DNA of 64,000 nt from CAVUDO01 sp963740255 (GTDB taxonomy: Bacteria; Actinomycetota; Actinomycetes; Mycobacteriales; Cryptosporangiaceae): NCBI GenBank assembly GCA_963740255.1, contig CAVUDO010000002.1:1178001-1242000 (forward strand), read 5' to 3'. Shown here one piece after another: positions 1-7,536 of this stretch (within the stretch, counting starts at the first letter, position 1; every line of letters begins with the position of its first letter). Position numbers and translations under genes: made by a program. Under the pieces are notes generated by a model. It was not told the origin of the DNA. It ran no database searches and saw nothing but the letters and a program-made list of their open reading frames with translations.

Positions 1-1030
1 TCGCGACGGAGGTGGCGAAGAACCCGATCAGCAGCGACCCGACCAGCCCGCCGAACAGGTGGACGCCGACGACGTCGAGCGAGTCGTCCAGGCCGACCTT
101 GTACTTCAGGCTCACCGCGACCGCGCAGACCACGCCGGCGATCACGCCGATCGCCCCCGCCCCGAGCGGGTTCACCGCGGCACAGGCCGGGGTGATCGCG
201 ACCAGGCCCGCGACCGCGCCGGAGGCCGCGCCGAGCGTGGTGGCGTGCCGGTCCCGGAGCTTCTCCACGACCAGCCAGCCGATCAGCGCCGCACCGGTCG
301 CCACCTGCGTGTTGATGAACGCCAGGCCGGCCTGACCGTTCGCGGCCACCGCCGAACCGGCGTTGAACCCGAACCAGCCGAACCACAACATGCCGGCGCC
401 GAGCAGCACCAACGGCAGGTTGTGCGGACGGAACCGCTCCTTGGGCCAGCCGTGCCGCCGGCCGAGCACGATCGCCAGCGCCAGCCCCGCGGCGCCCGCG
501 TTGATGTGCACGGCGGTGCCCCCGGCGAAGTCCAGCGCACCGAGCCGGTCGGCGATCCAGCCGCCGTTGCCCCCGTCGAAGAAGAACACCCAGTGCGCCA
601 CCGGGAAGTAGACGATCGTCGCCCACAGGCCGACGAACACCATCCAGGCGCCGAACTTGGCCCGGTCGGCGATCGCCCCGGAGATCAGGGCGACCGTGAT
701 GACCGCGAACATCAGCTGGAAGGCCGCGAAGACGGTGAGGGGGATGCCGCCCTCGGGCAAGGTGGTGGCGTCGATCGCCTTGGTCAGCCCGATGTAGTCG
801 AGGTTGCCGATCAGCCCGTTGTAGACGTCGGGACCGAACGCGAGCGAGTAGCCGTAGAGCACCCAGAGCACGCTCACCAGGGCGATGGCACCGAAGCTCA
901 TCATGAGCATGTTCAGCACGCTCTTGGCCCGGACCATGCCCCCGTAGAAGAACGCCAAGCCAGGCGTCATGAACAATACGAGCGCGCTGCTGGCGAGTAT
1001 CCAGGCAGTGGCGCCGGTGTCGATATTCAT
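1..1030 (-). CDS. amt: Ammonium transporter Amt (C-terminus cut by window edge)
   Basis: About 343 residues are visible from an ATG at 1030, preceded by a strong GGGAGG ribosome site. The protein carries AmtB-family landmarks: an N-terminal helix running into FFYGGMVR, then VNTQ-like FINTQVATG and the conserved HLFGG near the window edge. It should be an inner-membrane trimer moving ammonium/ammonia for nitrogen assimilation. It has no stop codon in the window, so the last helices and any following glnK/glnD lie outside. Divergent from the TIGR04222 gene across 357 bp that holds a possible GlnR site. Family identity is secure. Confidence 0.95.
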   Translation of the reverse strand, partial: MNIDTGATAWILASSALVLFMTPGLAFFYGGMVRAKSVLNMLMMSFGAIALVSVLWVLYGYSLAFGPDVYNGLIGNLDYIGLTKAIDATTLPEGGIPLTVFAAFQLMFAVITVALISGAIADRAKFGAWMVFVGLWATIVYFPVAHWVFFFDGGNGGWIADRLGALDFAGGTAVHINAGAAGLALAIVLGRRHGWPKERFRPHNLPLVLLGAGMLWFGWFGFNAGSAVAANGQAGLAFINTQVATGAALIGWLVVEKLRDRHATTLGAASGAVAGLVAITPACAAVNPLGAGAIGVIAGVVCAVAVSLKYKVGLDDSLDVVGVHLFGGLVGSLLIGFFATSVA

Positions 1031-1142
1031 ACCCCTCCCTCCCGAGAACCGTGGGGTGACGCGGGCCGCGGAAGGGCGTCTCCGGACGTCCCCGCGTCCT
1101 CCTCAGGGTCGGTGCGGGGTGTTTCTGCCGAGGTTCTGCTCT

Positions 1143-1179
1143 GTTTCGGTCCCGTGACCGCGTGTTTCCGGCCGGTGAA
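1143..1179 (-). promoter_or_regulatory. Possible GlnR box upstream of amt
   Basis: Read on the minus strand the site is TTCAC-n6-GAAAC-n5-GTCAC-n6-GAAAC, close to the actinobacterial GlnR consensus of paired gTnAC-n6-GaAAC half sites (usual spacing between pairs is 6, here 5). It lies 113-149 bases upstream of the amt ATG, and amt is a classical GlnR target. The rest of the 1031-1387 gap shows no gene. This is a match by eye, not a scored motif. Confidence 0.5.
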
Positions 1180-1387
1180 CTCTTCGGAACCGCCCGGGGG
1201 TATGCCCGGCTCCGTACGATCTGCGCAGGACGTCCCCGGCGCTCGCCGCTCGCCCGATCCTCTGCGGACGGAGCGCGGCACCGGCCGCTCGTCCGATCCT
1301 CGGTGGGTGGCGCGCCCACGGACAATGGGCGGGACGATAACGGGTCGGCCGGGCACTGCGGCGGCCGCGCGACAAGAGGAGCCACCG

Positions 1388-2314
1388 ATGCGCGTTCTCG
1401 CCGCTTCCGGCGACACCTGGGGGCTGTCCGGCCCCACCTTCCTCGTCCTCTACGGCGTACTGCTCGTCGTGGTCCTGGTCGCGGTCGTGTTGGCCAGGCG
1501 GCGTGCGTTCCGGGGGGAGGACAGCCAGGTCCCCACCGTGGACCTCCAGCCGGCGGAGGTCGCCTACCTCGCCGAGGGGCCCAACCGGACGGTGTACGCG
1601 GCGCTGGCCGCGCTCCGTGCCGCCGGCGCCGTCGGCACGAAGAAGCGCGGCGTCCTGAAGGTCACGGCCGACCTCCCCGCGGGCGCCCCCGAGTTCGACC
1701 GGACCGTCTACCAGGAGATCAGCTCCGGACGCGCGGCCCGGACCAACAGGCTGGCCACCCAGCGGACGGTGGCCGCCGCGCTCACCGCGATCCGCGAGCG
1801 GCTGGAAGGCCGCGGCCTGCTGACCAGCGCCGCGGCGAAGACGTCCGCCCGGCTGGCCACCGTCGGGCTGCTGGCGGTGATCCTGTTCGGGCTGGCCCGC
1901 TGGTTCGCCGGCCTCGGTAACGGCAAGCCGATCGGCATCCTGACCGTGGTGCTGCTGGCCACGGGCGCACTGTGGGTGCTGCTGCTGGTACGCGCCCCGC
2001 GCCGCACCCGCGCGGGCAACCGCGCGCTGGCCGCGATCGGGCAGCAGCACGCCCACCTCGCGCCGGGCCAGGGCCCGTCCTGGGCCACGTACGGGGCGCT
2101 CGGCGCCGGCATGGGCGTGGCGGTGTTCGGCACCGCCGCGCTGCTCGTCGCCGACCCTGTCTTCGCCTCCGAGGCGATGATGCGTTCCCAGGCCAGCGGT
2201 TCCTCCGGCTGGTTCGGGGGTTCGGACAGCTCGTCGTCCTCCTCGTCCGCCTCGTCATGTTCGGGCGGGTCGAGCTGTGGCGGTGGCGGAGGCGGCGGAG
2301 GGTGCGGGGGGTGA
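1388..2314 (+). CDS. TIGR04222 membrane protein with Gly/Cys-rich C-terminal tail
   Basis: 308 residues; the ATG follows an AGGAG site. A hydrophobic helix at about 18-38 is followed by a roughly 100-residue soluble part and three more hydrophobic stretches near 160-180, 190-205 and 235-255. The last 45 residues are low complexity: Ser-rich, then Gly-rich with cysteines at 291, 297 and 306. This matches the TIGR04222 family of actinobacteria. The stop overlaps the GTG of the DUF692 gene by 4 bases, so the two are translationally coupled. DUF692 enzymes modify cysteines in ribosomal peptides elsewhere, so the tail is an obvious candidate substrate; that link is inference. Confidence 0.85.
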   Translation: MRVLAASGDTWGLSGPTFLVLYGVLLVVVLVAVVLARRRAFRGEDSQVPTVDLQPAEVAYLAEGPNRTVYAALAALRAAGAVGTKKRGVLKVTADLPAGAPEFDRTVYQEISSGRAARTNRLATQRTVAAALTAIRERLEGRGLLTSAAAKTSARLATVGLLAVILFGLARWFAGLGNGKPIGILTVVLLATGALWVLLLVRAPRRTRAGNRALAAIGQQHAHLAPGQGPSWATYGALGAGMGVAVFGTAALLVADPVFASEAMMRSQASGSSGWFGGSDSSSSSSSASSCSGGSSCGGGGGGGGCGG

Positions 2315-3141
2315 CCGGCGCCGGCCCCACGCTGGGCGTCGGCATCGGCTGGCGGCCGGAGATCGCCGGGTTCGTGGCCGACCTCCCAGGTCTGCGGTTC
2401 TGCGAGGTGGTGGCCGAGACGCTGCACCCGCACCGGCCGCTGGCCGGCCCGCTGGCCGGCCTGCGTGCCCGCGACGTGACCGTGGTGCCGCACGGGGTGC
2501 GGCTCTCCCTGGGCAGCGCGGAGCCGGTCGAGACCGCACGGGTGGCCCACCTGGCCGCCTGCGCCGCGCTGCTGGACGCCCCGCTGGTCAGTGAGCACAT
2601 TGCGTTCGTGCGGGCCGGCGGGGTGGAGGCCGGCCACCTGCTGCCCGTACCGCGCACCCGCGCGGGTCTGGACGCCCTGGTCGACAACGTGCGGCGGGCC
2701 CAGGACGGACTGCCCGTGCCGCTGGCGCTGGAACCGATCGCGACCCTGTTCGACTGGCCGGACGCCGAGTACGACGAGGCCGACTTCCTCGTCGCACTGC
2801 TGGACCGCACCGACGCGCTGCTGCTGCTCGACCTCGCCAACGTCTACGCCAACGCCCGCAACCGCGGCGAGGACCCGACCGCGCTGCTCGACCGACTGCC
2901 CCTGGACCGGGTCGCCTACGTACACGTGGCCGGAGGTTCCGAGGCCGGCGGTCTCTACCACGACACCCACACCGACCCGGTGCCCGACGCCGTCCTGGAC
3001 CTGGTCGCGGCGTTGGCCGCCCGGCATCGGGTCCCGGGCTACCTGCTCGAACGCGACGGCCGCTACCCGGCGGCCGACGTGCTCCGCGCCGAGCTCGACG
3101 CGATCGCCGAGGCGAGCGACCTGCTCGCGGTGACGGGATGA
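2311..3141 (+). CDS. DUF692 / MNIO family (multinuclear non-heme iron oxidase-like) protein
   Basis: 276 residues from a GTG that overlaps the previous stop (GTGA). TIM-barrel family PF05114; known members MbnB, TglH and ChrH oxidise cysteines of peptide substrates using an iron cluster. Candidate metal ligands are visible: H61 (PHGVRLSLG), H96 (SEHIAF), E141 (LEPIATLF), D174/N177 (DLANVYANARN), H205 (YVHVAGG) and H220 (HDTHTDPVPD). The usual EN-type motif is LEPIA here, so chemistry may differ. It lies between its presumed substrate and a small partner protein, with 4-base overlaps on both sides. Family call secure; reaction unknown. Confidence 0.9.
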   Translation: MTGAGPTLGVGIGWRPEIAGFVADLPGLRFCEVVAETLHPHRPLAGPLAGLRARDVTVVPHGVRLSLGSAEPVETARVAHLAACAALLDAPLVSEHIAFVRAGGVEAGHLLPVPRTRAGLDALVDNVRRAQDGLPVPLALEPIATLFDWPDAEYDEADFLVALLDRTDALLLLDLANVYANARNRGEDPTALLDRLPLDRVAYVHVAGGSEAGGLYHDTHTDPVPDAVLDLVAALAARHRVPGYLLERDGRYPAADVLRAELDAIAEASDLLAVTG

Positions 3142-3626
3142 CCCCCTCCGTGCCGGACCCCGGCGGCGGGGCCGGGGGCGGGCAGCGGGAACGACTCGCG
3201 CGGGCGCAACGGGCGCTGGTGGCCGCGCTGGTGACGGGCGGTCCGGCACCCGCCGGATTCGACCCCGACCGGGTGGCGGCGGCGGGCCTGGCGTTGCGCC
3301 GCAAGCGGGCCGGTGAGGTGGCCAAGGCATGGCCGTTGCTCGCGGCCGCCTTCGGCGGGCAGTTCGCGGACCGGTTCGCGACCTGGGCCGACCGCCGCGT
3401 CGGCCAGGGCGCGCTCGCCGACGGATTCGGTTTCGCCCGGGCGATGCGCGCCGACGGGACGCTGCCCGGCCTCGCGCGGGGCGAGCTGGCCGCGCGGGAG
3501 GCCGAATGGACCTACGACGGCGTGACGCCACCCCGTCGGCGCCGGGCGGCCGGTCTGCTGCGTCGGGCCCGCACCGCGTGGGCGTCCGGCTCGGTGTCGC
3601 TCGTCCGCGGCCGGGGTCCGCGCTAG
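3138..3626 (+). CDS. Small partner protein of the DUF692 gene (SCO6045-like)
   Basis: 162 residues, ATG overlapping the DUF692 stop (ATGA). N-terminus Gly-rich, then helical and Arg/Ala-rich with the core motif near RRKRAGEVAKAWPLLA and EWTYDG. Short proteins of this kind follow DUF692 in many actinobacteria and resemble the C-terminal domain seen in SCO6045. In other MNIO systems a small partner delivers the precursor peptide; that role is inferred from position only. Ends 42 bases before the convergent phosphotransferase. Confidence 0.7.
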   Translation: MTPSVPDPGGGAGGGQRERLARAQRALVAALVTGGPAPAGFDPDRVAAAGLALRRKRAGEVAKAWPLLAAAFGGQFADRFATWADRRVGQGALADGFGFARAMRADGTLPGLARGELAAREAEWTYDGVTPPRRRRAAGLLRRARTAWASGSVSLVRGRGPR

Positions 3627-3668
3627 CGGGCCGGCGTGAGCGCGGGACGGACGGGCGGGATCGTGCCG

Positions 3669-4454
3669 TCAGAGCAGGGCGTGTTCGAGCAGGGGACGCT
3701 CGTGGTCGATCAGGCGGAGGTCGCGCATCGGCCGCTTGAGGTGACCCTTCTGCACAATCCGGACGAATGCCGGGTCGCCGGCGGCCGCCATCCGCCGGAT
3801 GCCCTCGATGTGGTCCACGATCCGGGTGCGGATGGTCCGCACCAGACGCGCCCGGTCGTGCGGGGTGAGGCCATACGCGTCGGCGAACAGCCGGAGCCGG
3901 CGCGGCCGGTCGGGGTGGCGCCAACCCAGGGTGCGGGAGTCGCGGTCGGAGAACAGCGGCACCCAGGTCCAGGCGGAGTAGGCCACGTCGTAGATCCGGG
4001 CACCGGGGCTGGCCAGGTCGAAGTCGATCATGCAGAGCGTGCCGTCGGGCCGCCAGACCACGTTGTGCGGGGCGGCGTCGTGGTGGCAGACCACCTCGGT
4101 GTCCGGCGGCGGCGGGCCGAACGAGCGCCACCGGGTGCCCGGCGGCGGCACGAAGCCGGCCTGGGCGTCGTGGAACATCCGCAGCATGGTGGCCACCGTG
4201 ACCAGCGCCTCGTCGGTGGCCCAGTGCGGCTTGAGCGGGTACTCCCCGCACTCGCCCTCCAGATAGGACAGCACCTCGCGGCCGCGTTCGTCGATGCCGA
4301 ACGCGCGGGGGGCACCGGTGAACCCGATCGCCTCCAGGTGCCGGAGCAGCGCGTGCACCGCGGGCGTCCACGGCCCCACGGTCCGTCGCACCGTGTCGCC
4401 GACCCGGACGACGGTGCTGACGTTCCCCCCTTCGAGGGGAATCTCCTGTGTCAC
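3669..4454 (-). CDS. Aminoglycoside/choline-kinase-like phosphotransferase
   Basis: 261 residues from a GTG at 4454 that overlaps the ftsY stop (GTGA), which fixes the start. APH fold: the catalytic loop is CHHDAAPHNVVW (usual HxDxxxxN) and the metal-binding segment is MIDFDLASPG, both intact. C-terminal half helical. Soluble small-molecule kinase; substrate unknown. Coupling to ftsY may only reflect compact operon structure. Confidence 0.85.
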   Translation of the reverse strand: MTQEIPLEGGNVSTVVRVGDTVRRTVGPWTPAVHALLRHLEAIGFTGAPRAFGIDERGREVLSYLEGECGEYPLKPHWATDEALVTVATMLRMFHDAQAGFVPPPGTRWRSFGPPPPDTEVVCHHDAAPHNVVWRPDGTLCMIDFDLASPGARIYDVAYSAWTWVPLFSDRDSRTLGWRHPDRPRRLRLFADAYGLTPHDRARLVRTIRTRIVDHIEGIRRMAAAGDPAFVRIVQKGHLKRPMRDLRLIDHERPLLEHALL

Positions 4455-5575
4455 GCAGGCTCTCCGATGAGGGCGTCGACGAACTGGACGGGATCGAACG
4501 GGGCGAGGTCGTCCGGACCCTCGCCGAGTCCCACCATCTTGACCGGTATGCCCAACTCTCGCTGTACCGCGATCACGATGCCGCCCTTGGCCGTGCCGTC
4601 GAGTTTCGTGAGCACCAGGCCGGTCACGTCCACGACCTCGGTGAACACCCGGGCCTGGGCGAGGCCGTTCTGACCGGTGGTGGCGTCGAGCACGAGCAGT
4701 GTCTCGTCCACCGTGCCGTGCCTGTCCACCACCCGCTTGATCTTGCCGAGCTCGTCCATCAGGCCGACCTTGTTCTGCAGCCGGCCGGCGGTGTCGATCA
4801 GGACGGTGTCCACGCCGTCGGCCGTCCCCTGCTTCACTGCGTCGAAGGCCACGGCCGCCGGGTCGGAGCCCGCCGCGCCGCGGACGGTGGCCGCGCCGAC
4901 CCGTTCGCCCCAGGTCTGGAGCTGGTCGGCGGCCGCCGCGCGGAAGGTGTCGGCCGCCCCGAGCAGCACGGTGCGGCCCTCGGCGACGAGCACCCGGGCG
5001 ACCTTGCCGCAGGTGGTGGTCTTGCCGGTGCCGTTCACCCCGACCATCAGCACGACCGCGGGCCGGCCGTCGTGCGGCGCCGTGCGCAGGCTCCGGTCGA
5101 GGTCGGTGCCGACCGCGGCGAGGAGTTCCTCGGCGAGCAGCGCACGGAGGGCGCCCTGGTCGGAGGTGCCGAGTACCCGGGTGCGCTCCCGGAGCCGGGC
5201 GACGATCTCGCCGGTGGCCGCGACTCCCACGTCGGCACCGAGCAGGGTGTCCTCGATGTCCTCCCATGCCTGCTCGTCGAGCTTGTCGCGGCTGAGTACG
5301 GCGAGCAGCCCCCGCCCGAGCACGTTGGAGCGGGCCAACCGCGACCGCAGCCGCACCAACCGGCCGGCGGGAGGCTCGGGCTGGTCCAGCGACGGCGGTA
5401 CCGCCGTCGCCGGCTCGACCGCCGACGGGGCGATCGGCGCAGCGGTAGGCGCGGCGGCGGTCCCGGGGCCGGTGAGCGCCCGATCGTCGACCTCTCCGCC
5501 CCGGGACAGGTACCAGGCGAGCCCGCTCAGCACGAGGGCGATGAGCAGGACGGTGCCGACGATCACGTACTCCAT
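4451..5575 (-). CDS. ftsY: Signal recognition particle receptor FtsY
   Basis: 374 residues from ATG 5575, giving an N-terminal membrane helix (EYVIVGTVLLIALVLSGLAW) as in actinobacterial FtsY, a short Pro/Ala linker, then the NG domain. SRP-GTPase motifs are complete: P-loop GVNGTGKTTTCGK, DTAGR and TKLDGTAKGG. It receives SRP-ribosome complexes at the membrane for co-translational insertion. Usually next to smc; here a PhoD-like gene on the other strand separates them. Confidence 0.97.
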   Translation of the reverse strand: MEYVIVGTVLLIALVLSGLAWYLSRGGEVDDRALTGPGTAAAPTAAPIAPSAVEPATAVPPSLDQPEPPAGRLVRLRSRLARSNVLGRGLLAVLSRDKLDEQAWEDIEDTLLGADVGVAATGEIVARLRERTRVLGTSDQGALRALLAEELLAAVGTDLDRSLRTAPHDGRPAVVLMVGVNGTGKTTTCGKVARVLVAEGRTVLLGAADTFRAAAADQLQTWGERVGAATVRGAAGSDPAAVAFDAVKQGTADGVDTVLIDTAGRLQNKVGLMDELGKIKRVVDRHGTVDETLLVLDATTGQNGLAQARVFTEVVDVTGLVLTKLDGTAKGGIVIAVQRELGIPVKMVGLGEGPDDLAPFDPVQFVDALIGEPA

Positions 5576-5829
5576 GGGCAAAATCCTGTCAGACCCGCAC
5601 CGCACGCGGTGCGTCCCGTCCGGTCGGCACCCGTTTCGTGGCGATGCGGCCACTGTCGACAGTCCCGCCGCCAGTCTCAGCCCGTACGGAGAGCGACCCG
5701 TTCCGCCCGGTCGGGCGGACGGTGTGTTCCGGGACGTGACGGGTCGATCCGGCCCAGAACCGCCTCTCGTGCCGCAACGCGTCAGCTACGAGATAGGCCC
5801 CTGGGCCCGCGTCGGGTAGGAACGTCACC

Positions 5830-7509
5830 ATGGCCGAACTCGTCTTGGGACCACTGCTGCGGCACGTCGGCGACACCTGGGTCACGGTGTGGGTGGAGAC
5901 CGACGGGCCGTGCGAGGTGGACGTCCTGGGACGGACCGCGCGCACCTTCGCCGTCCACGGGCACCACTACGCGCTCGTGGTCGTCGACGGCCTCGACCCC
6001 GGCGCCCGGACCACATACCAGGTACGGCTGGACGACAAGGCCGTCTGGCCCGTTCCGGAATCCGGTTATCCGCCCAGCGTCCTCCGCACCCTCGACCTGG
6101 CCACACCGCGCCGGCTGATCTTCGGATCGTGCCGGCACTCGACGTCCGAGCAGATCGGCCGGAGTCTCGGCTACCACCCGGACGCCCTCGACACCTACGC
6201 CCGGCGAATGATCGCGACCGACCCGGGCGACTGGCCGGACGCGTTGCTGCTGCTCGGCGACCAGGTGTACGCCGACAAGACCTCGCCCCGGACGCAGGAG
6301 TTCATCCGGGCCCGCCGTTCGGTGGCCGAGCCGCCGTACCTGGAGGTCGCCGACTACGCGGAGTACGCCGCGCTCTATCACGAGTCGTGGACCGATCCCG
6401 ACATCCGCTGGCTGTTCGCCAACGTGCCCAGCGCGATGATCTTCGACGACCACGACATCCGCGACGACTGGAACACCTCGTACGAGTGGCGCCGGGAGAT
6501 CGAGCAGGAACCCTGGTGGCAGACCCGGATCCTCGGCGGGCTCGCCTCCTACTGGGTGTACCAGCATCTGGGCAACCTCTCGCCCGACGAACTCGCGGCC
6601 GATCCGCTCTACCAGCGGGTGCGCCAGGAGGGCCACGCCGGCGTGTTGCTGGAGCAGCTCGCCGCCACCTCCGACACCGAGGTCGGCGAGCCTGGCGCCG
6701 CGCCGGCCGTCCGATGGAACGTCCGGCTGGACTACGGGCGGGTGCGGGTGGTCTTCGTCGACACCCGGTGCGGGCGGGTGCTCACCCCGGACGAGCGGGA
6801 GATGATGAGCGACGCGGAGTTCGACTGGCTGGCCGAGCAACTCGAAGGCGACTACGACCACCTACTGGTCGCCGCGTCCCTTCCGTGGCTGCTGCCGTGG
6901 GCGATCCACGAACTGGAGGCGGGCAACGAGGCGCTGTGCGACGGCAGCCACGGGCCACGGATGGCGCGGTTTGCCGAGAAGGTGCGCCGGGCAGCCGACC
7001 TGGAGCACTGGTCGGCGTTCGCGACGTCCTTCGAACGCCTCGGACGCCTGCTCGCCGCCGTGGCCCGGGGCGAATGCGGTGGACAGCCGGCGAGCGTCTG
7101 CGTGCTCTCGGGAGACGTGCACCACGCCTATGTCGCCAGGGCGGTGTTCGACCCGCCCACCGTCGCGCCGGTCTACCAGATCGTCGTGTCGCCGGTGCAC
7201 CAGCAGGTGCCGACAGCGCTCAAGCTGGGGTTCGCGTTCGGCTGGAGCCGGTTCGCCCACGCGATCATGCGGCCGGCCGCACGGTGGGCCGGCGCGGCCC
7301 GTGCGGCAGTGCGGTGGCGGCGGGTCAGCGGGCCGTACTACGGCAACGAGCTGGGCACCCTGCTCCTGGACGGCCCGGTGGCCAGGTTCCACCTCGAACG
7401 CGCCGAGCGGGACGCCGGCGGCGAGGCACACCTGGTCAGCGTCGCCCAAGTGCCGCTGGCCTGGCGCGACGAGCCCGGACGCGAGACGGCAGGTGGGACG
7501 GGAGCGTGA
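5830..7509 (+). CDS. PhoD-like metallophosphatase (alkaline phosphatase D family)
   Basis: 559 residues; ATG with an AGGAA site 7 bases upstream. An N-terminal beta domain (1-90) precedes a metallophosphatase domain with LLLGDQVYAD (about 141-150), IFDDHDIRDDWN (about 209-220) and SGDVHHAY near 430, the expected metal ligands. No Tat or Sec signal is visible, so unlike secreted PhoD this should be cytoplasmic. Likely a phosphodiesterase/phosphatase; substrate unknown. Convergent with smc, 27 bases apart. Confidence 0.88.
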   Translation: MAELVLGPLLRHVGDTWVTVWVETDGPCEVDVLGRTARTFAVHGHHYALVVVDGLDPGARTTYQVRLDDKAVWPVPESGYPPSVLRTLDLATPRRLIFGSCRHSTSEQIGRSLGYHPDALDTYARRMIATDPGDWPDALLLLGDQVYADKTSPRTQEFIRARRSVAEPPYLEVADYAEYAALYHESWTDPDIRWLFANVPSAMIFDDHDIRDDWNTSYEWRREIEQEPWWQTRILGGLASYWVYQHLGNLSPDELAADPLYQRVRQEGHAGVLLEQLAATSDTEVGEPGAAPAVRWNVRLDYGRVRVVFVDTRCGRVLTPDEREMMSDAEFDWLAEQLEGDYDHLLVAASLPWLLPWAIHELEAGNEALCDGSHGPRMARFAEKVRRAADLEHWSAFATSFERLGRLLAAVARGECGGQPASVCVLSGDVHHAYVARAVFDPPTVAPVYQIVVSPVHQQVPTALKLGFAFGWSRFAHAIMRPAARWAGAARAAVRWRRVSGPYYGNELGTLLLDGPVARFHLERAERDAGGEAHLVSVAQVPLAWRDEPGRETAGGTGA

Positions 7510-7536
7510 GACGGGCAGGAAGGTGGGGCGGACGCG

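Noticed and set aside
1708..4371. Long minus-strand open frame across the TIGR04222/DUF692 genes
   Set aside because: Arg/Pro/Ala-rich with no motif, and both opposite genes are well supported.
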